From NCBI RefSeq assembly GCF_001951155.1, contig NZ_CP016359.1, positions 3,806,001-3,870,000 of the forward strand: a DNA stretch of 64,000 nt. Reading direction: 5' to 3'. The stretch is from Christiangramia flava JLT2011 (GTDB lineage Bacteria; Bacteroidota; Bacteroidia; Flavobacteriales; Flavobacteriaceae). Below, piece after piece: positions 1-8,402 of the stretch. The position numbers were made by a program, and so were the translations under genes. How positions within the stretch are numbered: the stretch's first letter is position 1; each line of letters opens with the position of its first letter. The notes under the pieces were generated by a model. It did not search any database. It saw nothing but the letters and a program-made list of their open reading frames with translations, and was not told the DNA's origin.

Positions 1-327
1 GTAGGGAATGTGCCTGAAAATCCTATTGAGATAAAAATGTCTAAATATTTATCGGATAAGCTGGCTCAGGATTACGCGAGTATGAGCAAAATTTTCTCTT
101 ATATCCAGGAAATTACCATCGAAAAATACTTTATAAAATTAAAGATCGAAAAAGTGAAAGAATTAATCCATAGCCAAAATTATAATTTTACAGAAATATC
201 CCATATGCTTGGGTATAGCAACCTTGGCCATTTAAGTATGCAATTTAAAAATGAAACCGGTGTAAGCCTTTCGCACTATAAATCCATGGGTTTGAATTTT
301 AGGAATTCCTTAGACAGAATTTTATAA
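1..327 (+). CDS. AraC-family transcriptional regulator, C-terminal part
   Basis: The frame is open to the first base of the window, so this is the 3' end of a longer gene. The GTG at 10 is probably internal. The visible 100 or so residues form an AraC/XylS DNA-binding domain: a first helix-turn-helix around IEKYFIKLKIEKVKELI and a second with the family-typical pattern EISHMLGYSNLGHLSMQFK followed by GVSLSHYK. Proteins of this type activate or repress neighbouring genes. The DUF3347 gene follows in the same direction after about 80 bases, and the whole downstream block concerns metals, so a role in controlling the copper island is a reasonable inference. The sensor half lies outside the window, so the ligand cannot be guessed. 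Confidence 0.85.
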   Translation, partial: VGNVPENPIEIKMSKYLSDKLAQDYASMSKIFSYIQEITIEKYFIKLKIEKVKELIHSQNYNFTEISHMLGYSNLGHLSMQFKNETGVSLSHYKSMGLNFRNSLDRIL

Positions 328-333
328 GAAAAA

Positions 334-347
334 TCCAAAATTTTGGA
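334..347. promoter_or_regulatory. 14-bp perfect palindrome upstream of DUF3347 gene
   Basis: TCCAAAATTTTGGA is a perfect palindrome lying 7 bases after the AraC-type stop codon and about 60 bases before the next start. It could be an operator or part of a weak terminator. It is not followed by a clear T run on the + strand. The functional reading is inference. Confidence 0.25.
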
Positions 348-408
348 AATTAAAAATTCTGATTATCAGTATTTTGCAGTATAATTTTTAACATTAAACA
401 TTAACAAA

Positions 409-933
409 ATGAAATTTATAAAATTAAGTTTAGCGGCTGTTGCAGCATTTGGCCTTTTCAGTTTTACTACTGCCTGTGACGAAAACACCATGAATCAGAT
501 GGAGAATAATAGAATGAATAATATGATGAATGAACATAATATGGAGAATCAATCCCAACAAAAGGACGTTCCTGCCCGAATAGCATATTATATGGAAATT
601 AAGAATGCTTTGGTAGCAGATGATTTTCAAGCAACCCGGGATGCCGCCAAAATCATGGTGGAAAATGATAAGGAATTCACCACCATGGCTAATGCCATAG
701 CGAATTCAGCTGATTTAATGGAACAGCGAAAAAATTTCAAAAAATTGTCGGCTGCAATTTATAAAGATGTCAATGATAATGAAATCAATACCACACTTTA
801 TTGGAATCGGTGCCCCATGGCAATGGGAGGCGAAGGTGCCAATTGGTTAAGTATGCAGGAAAAGATCCAAAACCCATATATGGGGCAGAAAATGCCCGGA
901 TGTGGTTCTGTAAAGGAAACTCTTAAAAAGTAA
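409..933 (+). CDS. DUF3347-family exported protein
   Basis: 174 residues. The N-terminus has a signal peptide ending FTTAC, compatible with a lipoprotein cleavage site, then a Met/Asn-rich stretch (residues about 25-50), then an all-helical domain. The C-terminus has the DUF3347 signature: CPMA, GAxWLS, NPYMGQKMPGCG. DUF3347 is found alone or at the end of CusB-type efflux adaptors in Bacteroidota and is linked to heavy-metal binding; the two Cys and the Met residues are plausible Cu(I) ligands. It is the first complete gene of the copper block and is likely periplasmic or outer-membrane anchored. Its exact biochemical role is unknown. The start ATG follows an AT-rich leader with no Shine-Dalgarno, as usual for the phylum. 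Confidence 0.8.
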   Translation: MKFIKLSLAAVAAFGLFSFTTACDENTMNQMENNRMNNMMNEHNMENQSQQKDVPARIAYYMEIKNALVADDFQATRDAAKIMVENDKEFTTMANAIANSADLMEQRKNFKKLSAAIYKDVNDNEINTTLYWNRCPMAMGGEGANWLSMQEKIQNPYMGQKMPGCGSVKETLKK

Positions 934-1013
934 TAGGAAGTCCTGTTGAAGGGTAAGAGGTTCATTAGGATTTCTTGCCCTTTCTTCAGGCACTATCCCC
1001 CAGTAGAATAATT

Positions 1014-2357
1014 ATGAATGCTAAAATAGAAAGATTTTACGATGAAGATTTAGCCCACGCATCCTATACTATTTTAAGCAGCGATGAAATAGTATTGATC
1101 GACCCTGCAAGAAACCCCCAACCCTATTACGATTTTGCCAAAAAGCACAATGCCAATATTATTGCAGTAATTGAGACCCATTTGCATGCCGATTTTGTTA
1201 GTAGCCATTTGCAGATTCAGAAGGAAAAAGGAGCAGTTATTTATGCCAGTAAGTTTGCTGATGCCAAATATTCTCATATTAGCTTCGATCAGGATGATGT
1301 CCTGGCACTTGGCAAAATTGAATTGAAAGCCCTAAACACTCCGGGACATTCCCCCGACAGTATTTGCATTTTGCTTTTAGATGAACAGGACACCCAACAG
1401 GCCGTTTTTACAGGAGATACGTTATTCGTTGGGGACGTAGGCCGGCCTGACCTTCGCGAAGAAGATGGGGATTTGGCCACACAGGAAAAAGAAATGGCCC
1501 GTCAAATGTATTTCTCAACTCGTAACGTATTGATGAAATTGGGTAAAGACGTGGAAGTGTATCCTGCTCATGGTGCAGGATCCCTTTGTGGCAAAAACAT
1601 AAGTAGTGACCTATCCAGTACGATTGGACGCGAATTGAAAAGGAACCCCGCATTACAGCCTATGGATGAAGATACTTTTATTGATTTTCTACTGGAGGAT
1701 CAGCCTTTCATCCCAAAATATTTCAAACATGATGTTTCCTTAAATAGAAATGGTGCTGATTCATTTGAAGAAAGCATAAATTCCATACCCTTAGCTGAAA
1801 ATGAAACATTTCAGGGTGGTATCGCGATCATCGATGCCCGTTCCCAGCAAGAGTTCAAATCAGGTCATCACCAGGGCGCAATAAATATAGCCGCCGGTGG
1901 TAAGTTTGAAACCTGGTTGGGCACTATTTTATCGCCTAAAGAACCATTCTATCTCGTAGCGGAAAACAAAGAAATCCTGAAAAAACTATTGGAGAAGACC
2001 GCAAAGATTGGATATGAAAAAAACATCAAAGCGGCCCTGACAAGTTTCGCTAATGCTAAAAGCAAGGAACCACAATTGGATGTGGATCATTTCAAATCAC
2101 ATAAACGGGATTATCAGATTCTGGATGTACGCAATGATGCGGAACTGGAAAACGGAAAGATTTTCAAAGGGGCTATTCACATTCCTCTTCCCGAATTGGA
2201 GGATGGATTGCAGAAAATTGACACTAATAAATCTGTAGTAGTCCATTGCGCCAGTGGCTATCGGTCTGCCATAGCCGCAAGCCTGATAAAAAATATGCTT
2301 CCGGACACTAGAGTATATGATCTTGGAACGGCTGTTAAAAATTTTAAATCAGATTAA
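1014..2357 (+). CDS. MBL-fold hydrolase fused to two rhodanese domains
   Basis: 448 residues from the ATG at 1014. A TTG at 975 is in frame but gives a poor N-terminus. Residues 1-210 are a metallo-beta-lactamase fold related to persulfide dioxygenase (ETHE1): metal ligands in THLHAD (H56, H58, D60) and GDTLFVGDVGRPDL, then YPAHGAGS. The usual His after the Asp is replaced by Phe (HADFVSSH). Two rhodanese-like domains follow. The first (about 265-345) has no catalytic Cys (FYLVAENKEI), while the second (about 360-448) has an intact active-site loop CASGYRS. Family members act on persulfides or glutathione persulfide in sulfide detoxification. In this copper cluster a role in sulfur handling during metal stress is inference. 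Confidence 0.88.
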   Translation: MNAKIERFYDEDLAHASYTILSSDEIVLIDPARNPQPYYDFAKKHNANIIAVIETHLHADFVSSHLQIQKEKGAVIYASKFADAKYSHISFDQDDVLALGKIELKALNTPGHSPDSICILLLDEQDTQQAVFTGDTLFVGDVGRPDLREEDGDLATQEKEMARQMYFSTRNVLMKLGKDVEVYPAHGAGSLCGKNISSDLSSTIGRELKRNPALQPMDEDTFIDFLLEDQPFIPKYFKHDVSLNRNGADSFEESINSIPLAENETFQGGIAIIDARSQQEFKSGHHQGAINIAAGGKFETWLGTILSPKEPFYLVAENKEILKKLLEKTAKIGYEKNIKAALTSFANAKSKEPQLDVDHFKSHKRDYQILDVRNDAELENGKIFKGAIHIPLPELEDGLQKIDTNKSVVVHCASGYRSAIAASLIKNMLPDTRVYDLGTAVKNFKSD

Positions 2358-2414
2358 TTTAATCTGGGAAAACTCAAAATAATTCAATATTAACACTTAA
2401 TAAATTACAACAAA

Positions 2415-2879
2415 ATGAAAAATTTAATGAAGAACACCATCACAGTACTGGTTTTGGCGGTAACGATGTCAACAGGCCTGTATGCACAAGACAATAAAAC
2501 AATGTCCAAAATGATGGAGGACGATCAAAAGAAAGAACAAGTGTATACAGCTATAATGCAGGATCCTGAATTGAAAAAAGAGATGATGCAACGTATGATG
2601 AAGGATGCCAAAAAAGATTCGACTTCCTGTAAAATGATGGGTGATATGATGATGAAGGACGGTCATATGAAGGATATGATGATGGGAAAAATGATGGACG
2701 GTGCCTCAGAGGATGACGGGATGTGCAAGAAAATGTGCATGATGATGATGGACAATGATAAAATGATGGATATGATGGATAAAATGAAAGATAAGAAATC
2801 AATGGACTCCATGGATAAGAATGAAAAATCTGTCAAGAAAGATCATAATATGGAGATGCACAAAAACGATAATCAATGA
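2415..2879 (+). CDS. Met-rich exported metal-binding protein
   Basis: 154 residues with a signal peptide ending GLYAQ. The mature part is very rich in Met, Lys and Asp, with repeated MM, MMM and MMMM runs (for example KMMGDMMMKDGHMKDMMMGKMM) and three Cys residues (SCK, MCKKMC). Met clusters of this kind bind Cu(I) or Ag(I) in the periplasm (compare PcoE and CusF-type chelators). No named family is recognised. It overlaps the next start by ATGA, so the two are probably translationally coupled. A role as a periplasmic copper sponge is inference from composition and neighbourhood. Confidence 0.75.
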   Translation: MKNLMKNTITVLVLAVTMSTGLYAQDNKTMSKMMEDDQKKEQVYTAIMQDPELKKEMMQRMMKDAKKDSTSCKMMGDMMMKDGHMKDMMMGKMMDGASEDDGMCKKMCMMMMDNDKMMDMMDKMKDKKSMDSMDKNEKSVKKDHNMEMHKNDNQ

Positions 2880-3061
2880 AAATGAACCGGATGATGAAAT
2901 GGATGATCCTGGGCTGCATACTGGTCCTGGTCTTCTTTTTTATTTGGCCATTTTTAGACATCCGGAGCCACAGTGACTGGCTCTTCTTTGGAAGTATATT
3001 TTTATTAGTTGTTTGTATTTTACCAATGCTTACCATGAATAAGAAAAATCAAGATAAATAA
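2876..3061 (+). CDS. Small two-helix membrane protein
   Basis: 61 residues overlapping the Met-rich gene by ATGA; a second ATG at 2882 is possible. There are two hydrophobic segments (about residues 8-26 and 36-52) separated by RSHSDW, and a basic C-terminus. Position and shape resemble the small DUF2933-type proteins that accompany copper-resistance genes, but the family motif is not clear. It reads into the PII-like gene with a 2-base gap. Function unknown. Confidence 0.65.
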   Translation: MKMNRMMKWMILGCILVLVFFFIWPFLDIRSHSDWLFFGSIFLLVVCILPMLTMNKKNQDK

Positions 3062-3063
3062 CC

Positions 3064-3405
3064 ATGAGGGAAGTTAAAGCATTTATACGTGAAAAAAGGG
3101 CAAACGAGGTCATGCAGGCTTTGCGGGCCGAAGGTTTTAAGAGCTTAACCGTTTCTGAAGCGGAGGGTACCGGAAACTATACTAAAAAAAGTGATTCGCC
3201 TTCACTTCGCTTTCCATTGGCCCACAGTAAAATGTCCAAACTGGAAATCGTATGTAAAAAAGAAGATGTAGAAAACATAGTTCAGGTGATTCATGAACAT
3301 GGTGGGAAGGGCGAAAAGGGCGAAGGCCTTATTTATGTTTCCGAAGTGCTTGAAATTTACAAAGTAAGAACGGGCAAATTAAGTAAGGAAGATATAGAAC
3401 TATAA
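3064..3405 (+). CDS. PII-like protein (GlnB/CutA fold)
   Basis: 113 residues. The start MREVKAFIREKRANEVMQALRAEG is typical of PII signalling proteins, and GKGEKGEGLIYV near residues 81-92 corresponds to the PII B-loop/C-terminal strand region. The T-loop (residues about 37-60) lacks the classical uridylylated Tyr context and instead carries TGNYTKKSDSP, so nitrogen signalling is unlikely. Similar PII-like proteins sit beside metal-efflux and epimerase genes in many bacteria and may sense nucleotides or metals. It lies between the small membrane gene (2 bases) and the epimerase gene (4 bases), clearly in one operon. Confidence 0.8.
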   Translation: MREVKAFIREKRANEVMQALRAEGFKSLTVSEAEGTGNYTKKSDSPSLRFPLAHSKMSKLEIVCKKEDVENIVQVIHEHGGKGEKGEGLIYVSEVLEIYKVRTGKLSKEDIEL

Positions 3406-3409
3406 ATAT

Positions 3410-4498
3410 ATGGAAGGACCGGCTATAAAAACCAACAAAGATATTATTGTAGTAAGTGGCAGTAGTGGATTAATAGGAACCACGCTTATAAACGAACTGG
3501 CAAAGAAATATTTATTAATAGGGTTGGATAACATAGGTTACCCCTTTCCTCCTACTACAGCCGAATGTGTTTGTATTGATATTACTTCCGAGGAAAGTAT
3601 GGAGAACGCATTTGAGCGTATCCGCTTCGCTTATGGCAATAGAATCGCATCCGTAGTACATCTTGCGGCTTACTATGATTTTAGCGGGGAACCGAGTCCA
3701 CTCTACCAGAAAATAACCGTAGAAGGAACCGAGCGCTTATTAAGGGTGCTGCAGAGTTTTGAGGTCGAACAGTTTATATTTTCCAGTAGCCTATTGGTTT
3801 ATAAGCCCACCACCCCTGGAGTGAAAATAGATGAAGATTCCCCCGTTGAACCTAAATGGGACTATCCCCAATCAAAAGTAGATACCGAAAAGATCCTGCA
3901 TAATAAAAAAGGTGATATTCCCATTATGAACCTTCGTATTGCAGGGGTATATAACGATGAAGGTCATTCCATACCGATAACCAATCAGATTCAGCGAATT
4001 TATGAAAACCAGTTGACCAGTCATCTTTACCCTGGAAAGTTTGAACGAGGAAACCCGTACATACATCTGGATGATTTAATTAACGCCATTGAAAAAGCCA
4101 TTGAAAAACGAAAAGATTTCCAACAGGAGATCACAATCAACCTGGGTGAGCCCGATACGATGGGTTTTATCGAATTGCAGCAGCAAATCTCCCGACTGCT
4201 TTTTGATAAAGAATGGAAAACGTACAAGATCCCTAAATTCGTTGCAAAATTTGGGGCGTGGGTACAGGGTCTTTTTGGAGATTCCTTTATCAAACCCTGG
4301 ATGGTCGATTTGACCGATGATCACATGGAACTGGATATCTCCCGTGCCAAAAAATTGCTGGATTGGGAGCCACAACATCGTCTGCGAACCACACTTCCCA
4401 AGATAATAGATAACCTAAAGTCAGATCCAAAAAAATGGTACAAGGAAAACGACCTTAAACCTCCTTCCGGTTTAAAAGAAAAGGACCCCAAAAAATGA
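3410..4498 (+). CDS. NAD-dependent epimerase/dehydratase (extended SDR)
   Basis: 362 residues. There is an N-terminal Rossmann fold with GSSGLIGTTL (about 17-26) and an extended-SDR active site: SSSLLVY followed by YPQSKVDTEK (Tyr and Lys of YxxxK). A substrate-binding C-terminal half ends with WEPQHRLRTTLPKIIDNL, as in UDP-sugar epimerases. Substrate cannot be assigned; UDP-glucose 4-epimerase-like or quinone/isoflavone-reductase-like activity is possible. It sits between the PII-like and SPW/VKOR genes with very short gaps, an arrangement that suggests co-function in envelope or redox modification under metal stress (inference). Confidence 0.85.
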   Translation: MEGPAIKTNKDIIVVSGSSGLIGTTLINELAKKYLLIGLDNIGYPFPPTTAECVCIDITSEESMENAFERIRFAYGNRIASVVHLAAYYDFSGEPSPLYQKITVEGTERLLRVLQSFEVEQFIFSSSLLVYKPTTPGVKIDEDSPVEPKWDYPQSKVDTEKILHNKKGDIPIMNLRIAGVYNDEGHSIPITNQIQRIYENQLTSHLYPGKFERGNPYIHLDDLINAIEKAIEKRKDFQQEITINLGEPDTMGFIELQQQISRLLFDKEWKTYKIPKFVAKFGAWVQGLFGDSFIKPWMVDLTDDHMELDISRAKKLLDWEPQHRLRTTLPKIIDNLKSDPKKWYKENDLKPPSGLKEKDPKK

Positions 4499-4528
4499 TA
4501 TAAAATTAACCCACCAAAATAAATCATC

Positions 4529-6067
4529 ATGTCAACTGACAAACAAAACCCCAAAAATAAGAATTCCCAAAAAGGCGAAAAGAAACACGGACAAATGGGA
4601 AAACGCGGGGTCACGCGGCCAATGTCCGATATGAACATGGGGGGAGGAAATGGAATGAAAATGGATTCAGGGCAGCGGAAAGAGATGTTGATCACACACC
4701 ATAAACAAACCCTTTGGGTATATTGGGCGGTTATACTTTTAGGGGTATGGATGATTTTTTCCCCACTTACTTTTGATTATGGAAGCAATGTGGTGTCGCC
4801 CAGCGGCGGCAGGGATGTCTGGCTTTCCCTTGCAGACCGTATTTCCGCAATGCGCTGGAGCGACATCATAAGCGGGTTGTTACTTGTATTTTTTGGCTGG
4901 CGCTCGCTAACACCCAATAGGCCTTACAGCGTCTGGATCGCGTGTTTCATAGGAATTTGGATAAGCATGGCGCCATTGATTTTTTGGGCCCCTACGGCCA
5001 TAGCTTATTATAATGGAACTATGGTTGGTGCCTTGGTGATCGCCCTGACCATACTTATCCCGGGAATGCCCAATATGATTATGTATATGAAAATGGGTGG
5101 TGATTTGCCACCGGGGTGGTCTTACAATCCTTCTAGTTGGCCCCAACGATGGATTATGATCGTTCTTGCATTTATGGGATGGATAGGTTCCCGGTATTTG
5201 GCAGCATTTCAGTTAGGCTACGTCGAATATGCCTGGGATCCGTTCTTTGGGGATGGGACTTTAAATGTCCTAAATTCAGATATGTCTCATTCCTGGCCGA
5301 TATCCGATGCCGCATTGGGAACTTTTGCGTACACATTGGAATTTTTAATGGGTTTTATGGGAGCTACTTCCCGATGGAGAACTATGCCCTGGATGGTTAC
5401 TTTTTTTGGTATTTTGGTCATTCCTCTGGGATTTGTAAGTATTTTTTTAGTGGTATCGCAACCCTTAACGGTGGGTGCCTGGTGCGCACTTTGCCTATTT
5501 ACCGCAGCGGTAATGTTGCCCATGATTCCATTGCAGATCGATGAAGTGATTGCTATGGGGCAGCACATGCTACAAAGAAAACGGAAGGGAGATTCTATGT
5601 GGAGGGTTTTCTGGAAAGGAGGTGATGCCATTACCACACACATGGATGAACGTTCTCCAGAACTTGTCGAACTTCATGAAAGTCCCTGGAAGGTATTCAA
5701 ATCCTCTATTTGGGGAATGACCGCTCCCTGGCAATTAACACTTGCCACAATATTGGGATTATGGCTAATGTTCTCCCCTACCGTGTTTGGTGTGGGAATA
5801 GAAACCCAAGCGGCAGATCTAAATCATTTAGGGGGCGCCCTGGTTGTTGTCATGGCAGTAGTGGCTATGGCAGAGGTTTTGAGAACCTTCCGCTATCTGA
5901 ATGTGCTGCTGGGCTTGGCACTTATTGCATTCCCCTGGTTTATTGATGATGGAAATATGTCGCTCACTATTAGCAGTAGCATAAGTGGTCTTATTATTAT
6001 GCTCCTTTCATTCCCCAAGGGCACTATTCGGGAAAAATATGGCTTATGGAATAAGTATATTAAGTAG
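4529..6067 (+). CDS. SPW-repeat / VKOR-like membrane protein (copy 1)
   Basis: 512 residues. A hydrophilic, Met/Gly-rich N-terminal 55 residues is followed by about ten transmembrane segments. Two SPW-type repeats are visible: GVWMIFSPLTF near residue 73 and LWLMFSPTVFGV near 410. Between them a segment carries W318-C319-x-x-C322 followed by a hydrophobic helix, like the redox CxxC of vitamin K epoxide reductase homologues, which feed disulfide formation outside the membrane. The VKOR reading is moderately sure, since the second Cys pair of VKOR is not obvious. It precedes the multicopper oxidase by 21 bases, so it probably supports periplasmic redox folding or copper oxidation state (inference). 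A paralogue lies at 17,811-19,342 on the other strand. Confidence 0.8.
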   Translation: MSTDKQNPKNKNSQKGEKKHGQMGKRGVTRPMSDMNMGGGNGMKMDSGQRKEMLITHHKQTLWVYWAVILLGVWMIFSPLTFDYGSNVVSPSGGRDVWLSLADRISAMRWSDIISGLLLVFFGWRSLTPNRPYSVWIACFIGIWISMAPLIFWAPTAIAYYNGTMVGALVIALTILIPGMPNMIMYMKMGGDLPPGWSYNPSSWPQRWIMIVLAFMGWIGSRYLAAFQLGYVEYAWDPFFGDGTLNVLNSDMSHSWPISDAALGTFAYTLEFLMGFMGATSRWRTMPWMVTFFGILVIPLGFVSIFLVVSQPLTVGAWCALCLFTAAVMLPMIPLQIDEVIAMGQHMLQRKRKGDSMWRVFWKGGDAITTHMDERSPELVELHESPWKVFKSSIWGMTAPWQLTLATILGLWLMFSPTVFGVGIETQAADLNHLGGALVVVMAVVAMAEVLRTFRYLNVLLGLALIAFPWFIDDGNMSLTISSSISGLIIMLLSFPKGTIREKYGLWNKYIK

Positions 6068-6088
6068 AAAAGTTAAACAAATATAGAT

Positions 6089-7708
6089 ATGAAAGCGCTT
6101 GATCGTAGAAAGTTTATAAAGTTGGGAAGCACGGGTTCTGCTGTTCTCCTGTCGTGGCCATTTCTCAACGCTTGCGAAGGCCTTTCATCCAAAAAAAATG
6201 AAAGTGCAGATCCTGATTTTGAACCGGACCTGGATATTGATCTTACCGCAAAGGAAAGTCAAATACCCCTATTTCAAGGGAGTTCCACCAAGGTTTGGAT
6301 GTTTGAGACGAAAATAAATACCGGTGCCGACGATGCAATACAACAATTAAATGATATTTATTTAGGCCCCATATTGCGTGTGCGCAAAGGTCAAAAAGTA
6401 AGGATTCGTTTTAAAAACAAGTTGCCTGAAAAAAGTATTGTGCACTGGCACGGGATGCACGTGCCGGAAAAATATGACGGCCATCCCAAAGATGTTATAG
6501 AAAATGGGGAAACCTATATCTATGAATTTGAGATTATGAACCGTGCCGGTACCTATTGGTTTCACCCACATCCACACGGTCGTACAGGTCCACAGGTGTA
6601 CAATGGACTGGCGGGAATGCTAATAGTCAGCGACGATGAGGAAGAGAAACTTAACCTTCCCAAAGGTGAATTCGACATGCCCATTGTCATCCAGGACAGG
6701 GCGTTTGATCAAGAAAATCAGCTCCTTTATCTGAACAGGGGCCGAATGGATAAAATGATGGGCTTTATGGGGAACCGGATTTTTATTAATGGAAAGCCTG
6801 ATAAAAATCTAAACTTAAAAGCCGGTGCTACCTATCGGTTAAGGTTCCTCAATGCTTCGAATTCCCGTTTTTATAAACTTGGTTGGTCTGATGGCACTCC
6901 CCTCACCGTTATTGGGATTGACGGCAGTCTTTTGGAAAAGCCTCGATCATTGCCCTATATGATGTTGGGGGTGGCCGAACGTGTGGATATATGGCTTGAT
7001 TTAAAAGATATGCCCAAAGAAACCGAACTAACCATGAAAAGCCTTCCCTTTTCTACGGGGATGATGAATATGGGGATGATGGGCAATATGGGAACTACGC
7101 TTCCTTTGGGCAGTGAATATGATGTACTAAAAATTACTTTGGACACATTAGAAAACAACAACATTGAACTTCCGGAAAAACTTCTTACTCTCAATAAAAT
7201 AGACCCTTCCGAAGCCATAAACGAAGATAATCCAAGGATCTTCAAATTTTTTATGCGGCGCATGCAATGGATGATCAATGGCAGGACCTGGGAAGAGACA
7301 GGAGTCGCAGATGAAGAAACCGTAAAATTAAATACCACCGAAATATGGCAATTGTTGAATAGTGGCGGTGGAATGATGGGTGATGGTGGTATGATGGGCG
7401 GAAAAGGAATGATGGGAAATGGCGGCATGATGAAGGGTGGTATGATGCAAATGCCGCATCCCATTCATATACACCAGGTCCAGTTTAATATCCTGGAAAG
7501 GGATGTATCTGATATGGATCCCGACGTGTGGAATTCCGTAAAGGAAGGATTTATAGATGACGGCTGGCAGGATACGGTATTGCTCATGCCCGGAATGAAA
7601 ATAAAGATAATCATGCGCTTTGAGGACTTTAAGGGCTTGTTCCTGTATCACTGTCACAATCTGGAACACGAGGACATGGGCATGATGCGGAACTATAAAA
7701 TAGAGTAA
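6089..7708 (+). CDS. Multicopper oxidase (CopA/CueO type)
   Basis: 539 residues. The N-terminus DRRKFIKLGSTGSAVLLS looks like a twin-arginine signal, with LNAC as a possible lipoprotein site. All four copper motifs are present: HWHGMHVP and HPHPHG in the first cupredoxin domain, HPIHIHQVQF and YHCHNLEHEDMGMM in the last, with axial Met. A Met/Gly-rich insert (about residues 428-455, repeats of GGMMG) resembles the Cu(I)-binding Met-rich helix or loop of CueO and PcoA. Function: periplasmic oxidation of Cu(I) to less toxic Cu(II). It follows the SPW/VKOR gene in the same operon. Confidence 0.93.
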   Translation: MKALDRRKFIKLGSTGSAVLLSWPFLNACEGLSSKKNESADPDFEPDLDIDLTAKESQIPLFQGSSTKVWMFETKINTGADDAIQQLNDIYLGPILRVRKGQKVRIRFKNKLPEKSIVHWHGMHVPEKYDGHPKDVIENGETYIYEFEIMNRAGTYWFHPHPHGRTGPQVYNGLAGMLIVSDDEEEKLNLPKGEFDMPIVIQDRAFDQENQLLYLNRGRMDKMMGFMGNRIFINGKPDKNLNLKAGATYRLRFLNASNSRFYKLGWSDGTPLTVIGIDGSLLEKPRSLPYMMLGVAERVDIWLDLKDMPKETELTMKSLPFSTGMMNMGMMGNMGTTLPLGSEYDVLKITLDTLENNNIELPEKLLTLNKIDPSEAINEDNPRIFKFFMRRMQWMINGRTWEETGVADEETVKLNTTEIWQLLNSGGGMMGDGGMMGGKGMMGNGGMMKGGMMQMPHPIHIHQVQFNILERDVSDMDPDVWNSVKEGFIDDGWQDTVLLMPGMKIKIIMRFEDFKGLFLYHCHNLEHEDMGMMRNYKIE

Positions 7709-7725
7709 GAATTAAAATAAAAATT

Positions 7726-7851
7726 ATGGGAGATATGGAAATGGATGGTTTTTGCTGGATGTGCTGGGCAGTTTGGATAGGTGGAATACTGTTAGTTGCC
7801 TTGATCATTTATCTAATAATTAAACTGCTTAGAAAAAACAGAAAAACCTGA
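7726..7851 (+). CDS. 41-residue single-helix membrane peptide
   Basis: Start ATG at 7726, stop TGA at 7849-7851, one base before the next ATG. The peptide begins MGDMEMDGFCWMCWAVW and continues with one hydrophobic helix (about residues 15-33) and a basic tail LLRKNRKT. The CxxC motif (FCWMCW) with nearby Met residues just before the helix suggests a metal or redox site at the membrane face. Tight packing between the oxidase and the next membrane gene supports it being real. Function unknown. Confidence 0.6.
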   Translation: MGDMEMDGFCWMCWAVWIGGILLVALIIYLIIKLLRKNRKT

Positions 7852-7852
7852 T

Positions 7853-8386
7853 ATGGAGCAGTTTCAATGGGCGGTACTTATTTTACCCGCTATCTCGATA
7901 CTTGGCGTTGGCCTAATGTATTTCTATTTTAGAAATGAGGTAGATAATAAATCTGGTTATACGGCCTTTATGGTGAACATAGCCTTAACAGCACTAGTGC
8001 TCAACACTGCATGGGAACTGCTACATGGTCCTTTATATGAAGGATACCAATATACTTGGGACCATATTTCCATGTGCCTAATAGCAGCAGTTACAGATAT
8101 GTTAACCACGTTAATTATGCTCTTTGGACTCGGATTGTTTTATCGGAATATATTTTGGCCTCTCAAATTAAATTTAAGTAAGATATTATTGATAATTGTT
8201 ACGGGAGGAACCGGGACCATTTTACTGGAAAGATGGCACATAGCAACGGGACATTGGGAATATGCTCAAAGTATGCCCATCGTGCCATGGTTAGAGGTAG
8301 GGCTTACACCGCTATTACAGTTTACCGTTTTACCCATTTTTGTTTTTGTAATTGGACGAATGCTTTCTGTCACTAAGCTTAAATAA
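7853..8386 (+). CDS. Five-helix integral membrane protein, unknown family
   Basis: 177 residues with five predicted hydrophobic segments (about 8-26, 40-58, 76-100, 106-128, 148-170). Conserved-looking polar residues lie at the helix borders: NTAWELLHGPLYEGYQY, ERWHIATGHWEY. The buried Glu, His and Trp could form a metal or haem site, but I do not recognise the family. It starts one base after the 41-residue peptide, so it belongs to the copper operon. Confidence 0.7.
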   Translation: MEQFQWAVLILPAISILGVGLMYFYFRNEVDNKSGYTAFMVNIALTALVLNTAWELLHGPLYEGYQYTWDHISMCLIAAVTDMLTTLIMLFGLGLFYRNIFWPLKLNLSKILLIIVTGGTGTILLERWHIATGHWEYAQSMPIVPWLEVGLTPLLQFTVLPIFVFVIGRMLSVTKLK

Positions 8387-8402
8387 TATAAAACTTTTTG
8401 AT

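Noticed and set aside
975..1013. Extended TTG start for the MBL/rhodanese gene
   Set aside because: The added residues do not fit the family; ATG 1014 gives the normal N-terminus.
2580..2800. Short repeats (GATGATG) as a possible CRISPR or satellite
   Set aside because: They are codons for the Met/Asp-rich protein, with no regular spacer length.
2469..2802. His/Ser-rich - strand frames opposite the Met-rich gene
   Set aside because: Reverse complement of ATG-rich codons gives CAT/His runs; no independent gene signs.
6955..7464. Ile/Pro-rich - strand frame within the multicopper oxidase
   Set aside because: Antisense shadow of the Met/Gly-rich region.
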